From Streptomyces griseoincarnatus (GTDB lineage Bacteria > Actinomycetota > Actinomycetes > Streptomycetales > Streptomycetaceae): 64,000 bases of DNA. Below are positions 59,874 to 64,000 of this stretch, piece by piece. Below the pieces are notes generated by a model, which searched no databases, was not told the DNA's origin, and saw only the letters and a program-made list of their open reading frames with translations. A program made the translations under genes and the position numbers. Positions within the stretch are counted from its first letter, which is position 1, and every line of letters begins with the position of its first letter. The DNA is taken from assembly GCA_014649575.1 (NCBI GenBank), contig BMTH01000002.1, positions 62,001-126,000 of the forward strand, given 5' to 3'.

Positions 59874-60032
59874 TCACACCTCCATCTGCAGCAGGCCCGT
59901 GACGATGCACAGCGCGGCGCCGACGGACATCAGCGTGATCAGGCTCGTGGGCATCTTCTGCTTGACGAAGGAGATGATCCCTCCGACGAAGAACAGGCCG
60001 ACGACGATCAGGACGGTGGACAGTCCGTTCAC
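59874..60032 (-). CDS. small membrane protein in the his operon
   Basis: A 52-residue protein, [20 protein letters not shown] at the start, ending LQMEV. It has two hydrophobic segments (about 6-20 and 30-48) separated by [10 protein letters not shown]. The GTG start at 60032 has an excellent ribosome binding site, CGGAGGG, eight nt before it, and the stop lies 4 nt from hisH. Codons have strong C/G third positions. No known domain; a small two-helix membrane protein unrelated in kind to its enzyme neighbours. Confidence 0.82.
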   Translation of the reverse strand: MNGLSTVLIVVGLFFVGGIISFVKQKMPTSLITLMSVGAALCIVTGLLQMEV

Positions 60033-60120
60033 CGTGTCCCTCCGTTCGCTTCTCCGCCCGCGCGGCGCAGAGGCGCGGCCATCGTCGTCGTCCGCGGCCC
60101 GGCGGCCACGCGTGCCTCGC

Positions 60121-60714
60121 TCACAGCGCGCCCTTCGTGGAGGGCAGGATGCCGGCCGCGCGCGGGTCGCGCTCGGAGGCGTAGCGCAGGGCCCGGGCGA
60201 GGGCCTTGAACTGGCACTCCACGATGTGGTGGGCGTTGCGCCCGTAGGGCACGTGGACGTGGAGCGCGATCTGCGCCTGGGCGACGAAGGACTCCAGGAT
60301 GTGCCGGGTCATCGTCACGTCGTAGGCGCCGATCATCGGCGCCATGTTCTCGGGCTCGGAGTGCACGAGGTAGGGGCGGCCGGAGAGGTCGACGGTGACC
60401 TGGGCGAGGGACTCGTCCAGCGGGACCGTGCAGTTGCCGAAGCGGTAGATGCCCACCTTGTCGCCGAGCGCCTGCTTGAAGGCGGCGCCGAGCGCGAGGG
60501 CGGTGTCCTCGATGGTGTGGTGGGAGTCGATGTGGAGGTCGCCCTCGGTCTTCACCGTGAGGTCGAACAGACCGTGCCGGCCGAGCTGGTCGAGCATGTG
60601 GTCGTAGAAGCCGACCCCGGTGGAGATCTCGGTCTTCCCGGTGCCGTCGAGGTCGATCTCCACGAGCACGGAGGTTTCCTTGGTGGTGCGTTCCACGCGT
60701 CCTACGCGGGTCAT
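60121..60714 (-). CDS. hisB: imidazoleglycerol-phosphate dehydratase
   Basis: A 197-residue enzyme for the dehydration of imidazole glycerol phosphate. Duplicated metal-binding His clusters are present: [14 protein letters not shown] and [19 protein letters not shown], together with [13 protein letters not shown]. It lacks the HisB phosphatase domain found in E. coli, so histidinol phosphatase is encoded elsewhere. The start overlaps the hisC stop (ATGA). Confidence 0.97.
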   Translation of the reverse strand: MTRVGRVERTTKETSVLVEIDLDGTGKTEISTGVGFYDHMLDQLGRHGLFDLTVKTEGDLHIDSHHTIEDTALALGAAFKQALGDKVGIYRFGNCTVPLDESLAQVTVDLSGRPYLVHSEPENMAPMIGAYDVTMTRHILESFVAQAQIALHVHVPYGRNAHHIVECQFKALARALRYASERDPRAAGILPSTKGAL

Positions 60715-61823
60715 GCGCTGTGCTCCTTCTTGATCTCACGTACCGCGTCGAGGAACGCGTCGTTCTCGGCCGGGGTGCCCGCGGTGACCCGCAGCCGTCC
60801 CGGTACGCCGTTGTCCCGGACCAGGACGCCCCGGTCGAGGATCTGCCGCCATACGGCGTGGGAGTCCTGGAAGCGGCCGAACTGGACGAAGTTGGCGTCG
60901 GAGTCGGTCACCTCGTAGCCCAGGGAGCGCAGTTCGGCGACCAGCCGGTCCCGCTCCGCCTTGAGCTGCTCGACGTAGCCGAGCAGGGTGTCGGTGTGCT
61001 CCAGCGCGGCCAGCGCCGTCGCCTGGGTGACCGCCGACAGGTGGTACGGCAGCCGCACCAGCTGGACGGCGTCGACGACGGCCGGGTGCGCGGCGAAGTA
61101 GCCGAGACGCAGTCCGGCGGCGCCGAACGCCTTCGACATGGTGCGGGAGATCACCAGGTGGGGGCGCCCGTCGAGCAGCGGCAGCAGCGAGTCGCCGTGA
61201 CTGAACTCCACGTACGCCTCGTCGACGACCACGATCGAGGGCTTCGCGGCCTGCGCGGCGTCGTACAGGGCGCGCACCGTGTCGGCGGGGACCGCGTTGC
61301 CGGTGGGGTTGTTGGGGGTGGTGACGAAGACGACGTCGGGCCGGTGCTCGGCGATCGCCTTCTCGGCCGCGGGCGGGTCGAGGGAGAAGTCCTCGTCACG
61401 CGGGCCGGAGATCCAGCCGGTGCCGGTGCCGCGCGCGATCAGGCCGTGCATCGAGTACGACGGCTCGAAGCCGAGCGCGGTGCGGCCGGGACCGCCGAAG
61501 GTCTGCAGCAGCTGCTGGATGACCTCGTTGGAGCCGTTGGCCGCCCAGACGTTCTCCAGGGCGACCGGGTGGCCGGTGGTCTTCGTCAGGTAGGCGGCCA
61601 GCCGGCTGCGCAGCTCGACCGCGTCCCGGTCGGGGTAGCGGTTGAGGTGCCGGGCGGCCTCGCGGACCCGCTCGGCGATCCGCTCGACCAGCGGCTCGGG
61701 CAGCGGGTACGGGTTCTCGTTGGTGTTGAGCCGTACGGGAACGTCCAGCTGCGGCGCGCCGTAGGGGGTCTTGCCGCGCAGCTCGTCCCGCACGGGGAGG
61801 TCGTCGATGCTCACGTCGCTCAC
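60711..61823 (-). CDS. hisC: histidinol-phosphate aminotransferase
   Basis: A 370-residue fold type I PLP enzyme. [35 protein letters not shown] and the PLP Lys in [18 protein letters not shown] are present. It moves the amino group from glutamate to imidazole acetol phosphate. Overlaps hisD by 4 nt at its start and hisB by 4 nt at its end. Confidence 0.97.
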   Translation of the reverse strand: MSDVSIDDLPVRDELRGKTPYGAPQLDVPVRLNTNENPYPLPEPLVERIAERVREAARHLNRYPDRDAVELRSRLAAYLTKTTGHPVALENVWAANGSNEVIQQLLQTFGGPGRTALGFEPSYSMHGLIARGTGTGWISGPRDEDFSLDPPAAEKAIAEHRPDVVFVTTPNNPTGNAVPADTVRALYDAAQAAKPSIVVVDEAYVEFSHGDSLLPLLDGRPHLVISRTMSKAFGAAGLRLGYFAAHPAVVDAVQLVRLPYHLSAVTQATALAALEHTDTLLGYVEQLKAERDRLVAELRSLGYEVTDSDANFVQFGRFQDSHAVWRQILDRGVLVRDNGVPGRLRVTAGTPAENDAFLDAVREIKKEHSA

Positions 61824-63145
61824 TTGTCCTCGGGCACCTTCCAGCCGAACCTGGCCTTGATCGCCGCGCCGTGCGCGGGCAGGTCCTCCGCCTCCGCCAG
61901 CGTGACCACGTGGTGGGCGACCTCGGCGAGGGCGTCCTCCGTGTAGTCGACGACGTGGATGCCGCGCAGGAAGGACTGCACGGACAGGCCCGAGGAGTGG
62001 CAGGCGCAGCCGCCGGTGGGCAGCACGTGGTTGGAGCCGGCCGCGTAGTCACCGAGGGACACCGGGGACCAGGGGCCGACGAAGACCGCGCCGGCGTTGC
62101 GCACCCGGTCGGCGACAGCGGCGGCGTCGGCGGTCTGGATCTCCAGGTGCTCGGCGCCGTAGGCGTCGACGACCCGCAGGCCCTCCTCGACGCCGTCGAC
62201 CAGCACGATCGCGGACTGCTTGCCGCCGAGGGCTGGCGCGATCCGCTCGTCGACGTGCTTGCTGGCCTCGACCTGCGGCTTCAGCTCCTTCTCGACCGCG
62301 TCCGCGAGGTCCGTGGAGTCGGTGACGAGGACGGCGGCGGCCAGCGGGTCGTGCTCGGCCTGGCTGATCAGGTCGGCGGCGACGTGCACCGGGTCGGCCG
62401 TGGAGTCCGCGAGGATCGCGATCTCGGTCGGGCCGGCCTCGGCGTCGATGCCGATCTTCCCGGTGAAGTAGCGCTTGGCGGCGGCGACCCAGATGTTGCC
62501 GGGGCCGGTGACCATGTTGGCGGGCGGGCAGGACTCGGTGCCGTAGGCGAACATCGCGACGGCGGTGGCGCCGCCGGCCGCGTACACCTCGTCGACGCCG
62601 AGCAGCGCGCACGCGGCGAGGATCGTCGGGTGCGGCAGCCCGCCGAACTCGGCCTGGGCCGGCGAGGCCAGCGCGACCGACGGGACACCGGCCTCCTGCG
62701 CGGGCACCGCGTTCATGATCACGGAGGACGGGTAGACGGACCGGCCGCCGGGCGCGTACAGCCCGACGCGGTCGACCGGCACCCACTTCTCGGTGACCGT
62801 GCCGCCCGGCACGACCTGGGTGGTGTGGGTGGTGCGGCGCTGCGCGCGGTGCACGAGGCGGGCCCGGCGGATCGACTCCTCCAGGGCGGCGCGCACGGCC
62901 GGGTCGAGCTCCTGCAGCGCGCGCTCCAGCGCCGCGGCGGGCACCCGGACCTGGTCCAGCGTCACGCCGTCGAAGCGCTCGGCGAAGTCGATCAGCGCCG
63001 CGTCGCCGCGATGATGCACGTCCTCGCAGATGGGCCGCACCTTCTCCAGGGCGGCCGCGACGTCGAAGTCGGCACGGGGCAGCAGGTCACGCAGGGCGGG
63101 GCCCTCGGGGAGGGCGTCGCCGCGCAGGTCGATTCGCGAGATCAC
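61820..63145 (-). CDS. hisD: histidinol dehydrogenase
   Basis: A 441-residue zinc enzyme oxidising histidinol to histidine with two NAD+. GTG 63145 is chosen because it gives the family start [15 protein letters not shown] and normal length; the frame is open further upstream to 63208. Key stretches are [23 protein letters not shown] (in pieces), [39 protein letters not shown] and [10 protein letters not shown]. First gene of the his operon; its promoter is in the divergent 192-bp region. Confidence 0.96.
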   Translation of the reverse strand: MISRIDLRGDALPEGPALRDLLPRADFDVAAALEKVRPICEDVHHRGDAALIDFAERFDGVTLDQVRVPAAALERALQELDPAVRAALEESIRRARLVHRAQRRTTHTTQVVPGGTVTEKWVPVDRVGLYAPGGRSVYPSSVIMNAVPAQEAGVPSVALASPAQAEFGGLPHPTILAACALLGVDEVYAAGGATAVAMFAYGTESCPPANMVTGPGNIWVAAAKRYFTGKIGIDAEAGPTEIAILADSTADPVHVAADLISQAEHDPLAAAVLVTDSTDLADAVEKELKPQVEASKHVDERIAPALGGKQSAIVLVDGVEEGLRVVDAYGAEHLEIQTADAAAVADRVRNAGAVFVGPWSPVSLGDYAAGSNHVLPTGGCACHSSGLSVQSFLRGIHVVDYTEDALAEVAHHVVTLAEAEDLPAHGAAIKARFGWKVPEDK

Positions 63146-63337
63146 GTGCCCAATTCTCTCAGACCCGCCCCGGAGGGCGTCCGCCCGTTCCAGTGGCTGA
63201 TACATCACGCTCGTCGTGACGGTCCGCGCTCGTTTTCGAGATCCTCTTCACTTTCCGTGTTCAACAGCTCACCGTACCGGGCATGAACGGTTGTACGAAG
63301 TGATGAACCGGTGAGTAACGGGGAGGAGGAGAGTTCC

Positions 63338-64000
63338 GTGGCCGAAGGGACGGGACCGCACGACGGCGAGCCGCCGGAGGACCTGACCGCCGCGGAGGCG
63401 GGGATGTGGCAGGCCTTCCGCAACGGCAGCGTGTACGACCTGAGCTGCGGCGACGCGCTGGTCGACGATCCGCACGGAGGACACCCCTGGGGGCCCGGGC
63501 GCACGGTGCGGGCCCGGGTGGTGTGCTGGCTGCTGCTGGACGGCCCGCCCGCGCTGGCCGGCCGCGTCTCCTCGCTGAAGCTGGTCGGGGTGCGGATCAG
63601 CGGCCCGCTGGACCTCGCCGGGGGCACGGTCGAGCCGTACGTGGAGATGCGCGGCTGCCGCTTCGAGCGGGACGTGCTCCTGCCGGAGGCGCGGTTCACC
63701 ACGATGCGGCTGGTGGACTGCTCCGTACCCCGGCTGGAGGCCGCCCGGCTGAGCACCGAGGGCGATCTGCATCTGCCGCGCTGCCGCTTCCTCGGCGGCA
63801 TACGGCTCACCGACGCCCGGATCGGCACGGATCTGCTGCTCAACCAGGCGGTCGTGCACCGCGACCGCAGCGGCCGCTCCATAGCCGGGGACGGGATGAG
63901 CGTCGGCCAGGACCTCCAGGCGGAGATGCTCGAGTCGTACGGCGAGCTGAGCCTGCGCGGCGCGACCATCGGCGTCTCGCTGAGCCTGCGCGGCGCCCGG
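63338..64000 (+). CDS. beta-helix-like protein, 3'-partial
   Basis: Starts at GTG 63338, placed after GGGGAGGAGGAGAG, a strong ribosome binding site; an in-frame GTG at 63311 is less well supported. The 221 visible residues run off the window. After an acidic N-terminus (EDLTAAEAGMWQAFRNG) comes a repeating pattern with Leu every few residues and short turns: VRISGPLDLAGG, CRFERDVLLPEA, TEGDLHLPRCRF, ARIGTDLLLNQA, LRGATIGVSLSLRGA. This is a pentapeptide-like right-handed beta-helix. Similar proteins are often annotated as oxidoreductases, without evidence in what I can see. Divergent from hisD. Confidence 0.75.
   Translation, partial: MAEGTGPHDGEPPEDLTAAEAGMWQAFRNGSVYDLSCGDALVDDPHGGHPWGPGRTVRARVVCWLLLDGPPALAGRVSSLKLVGVRISGPLDLAGGTVEPYVEMRGCRFERDVLLPEARFTTMRLVDCSVPRLEAARLSTEGDLHLPRCRFLGGIRLTDARIGTDLLLNQAVVHRDRSGRSIAGDGMSVGQDLQAEMLESYGELSLRGATIGVSLSLRGAR

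Overview
This window is a high-GC actinobacterial chromosome segment, almost certainly from a Streptomyces core region. Codons strongly prefer G or C at third positions, GTG and TTG starts are frequent, genes are coupled by ATGA/GTGA overlaps, and the order of polA, a branched-chain amino acid ABC operon, an ANTAR regulator, pyruvate kinase, gltBD, lgt, trp and his matches what I remember of the S. coelicolor SCO2002-SCO2055 neighbourhood (from memory, not searched). No prophage, IS element, CRISPR array, rRNA or resistance island is visible.

Layout. 1-7.2 kb: a methyltransferase cut at its 5' end, an HrpB-type helicase with an internal 153-bp tandem repeat, a secreted lytic transglycosylase, a DUF4184 membrane protein and a small hypothetical protein, followed by about 0.8 kb with no supportable gene. 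8.0-15.5 kb: polA, divergent from an FdhF/YdeP-type molybdopterin oxidoreductase, then a hotdog thioesterase and two coupled secreted or anchored small proteins. 15.8-21.7 kb: a five-gene livK-H-M-G-F uptake operon ending in a strong terminator. 21.8-24.2 kb: PdtaR-like ANTAR regulator, a tRNA with leucine anticodon CAA but a short variable arm, and pyruvate kinase. 24.4-32.9 kb: Tat-exported 5'-nucleotidase, aminopeptidase N, a stand-alone receiver protein, chorismate mutase, a metallopeptidase, and a rhomboid protease coupled to a GH46 chitosanase. 33.0-40.1 kb: gltB-gltD with a GlnR-like half-site upstream, and a VIT/CCC1 metal transporter.

40.4-47.3 kb holds the least explained system: a tightly coupled six-gene operon with four different ADP-ribosylglycohydrolase-fold proteins, a family III CoA-transferase and a CitE-like lyase, closed by an 18-bp hairpin. 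Two of the four hydrolases have altered metal-site motifs. The set looks like a short catabolic or repair route that breaks a glycosidic bond and then handles a CoA thioester; its substrate is unknown.

47.3-63.1 kb is a nearly continuous minus-strand run for tryptophan and histidine synthesis: hisD-hisC-hisB-(small membrane ORF)-hisH-priA-ridA-hisF, then, after two plus-strand genes, hisI-trpE-three small membrane proteins-trpC-trpM-trpB-trpA, then a DsbA-like protein and lgt. PriA is expected to serve both the HisA and TrpF steps. hisG, hisE, trpD and trpG are not in the window. The last gene, a beta-helix-like protein, runs off the right edge.
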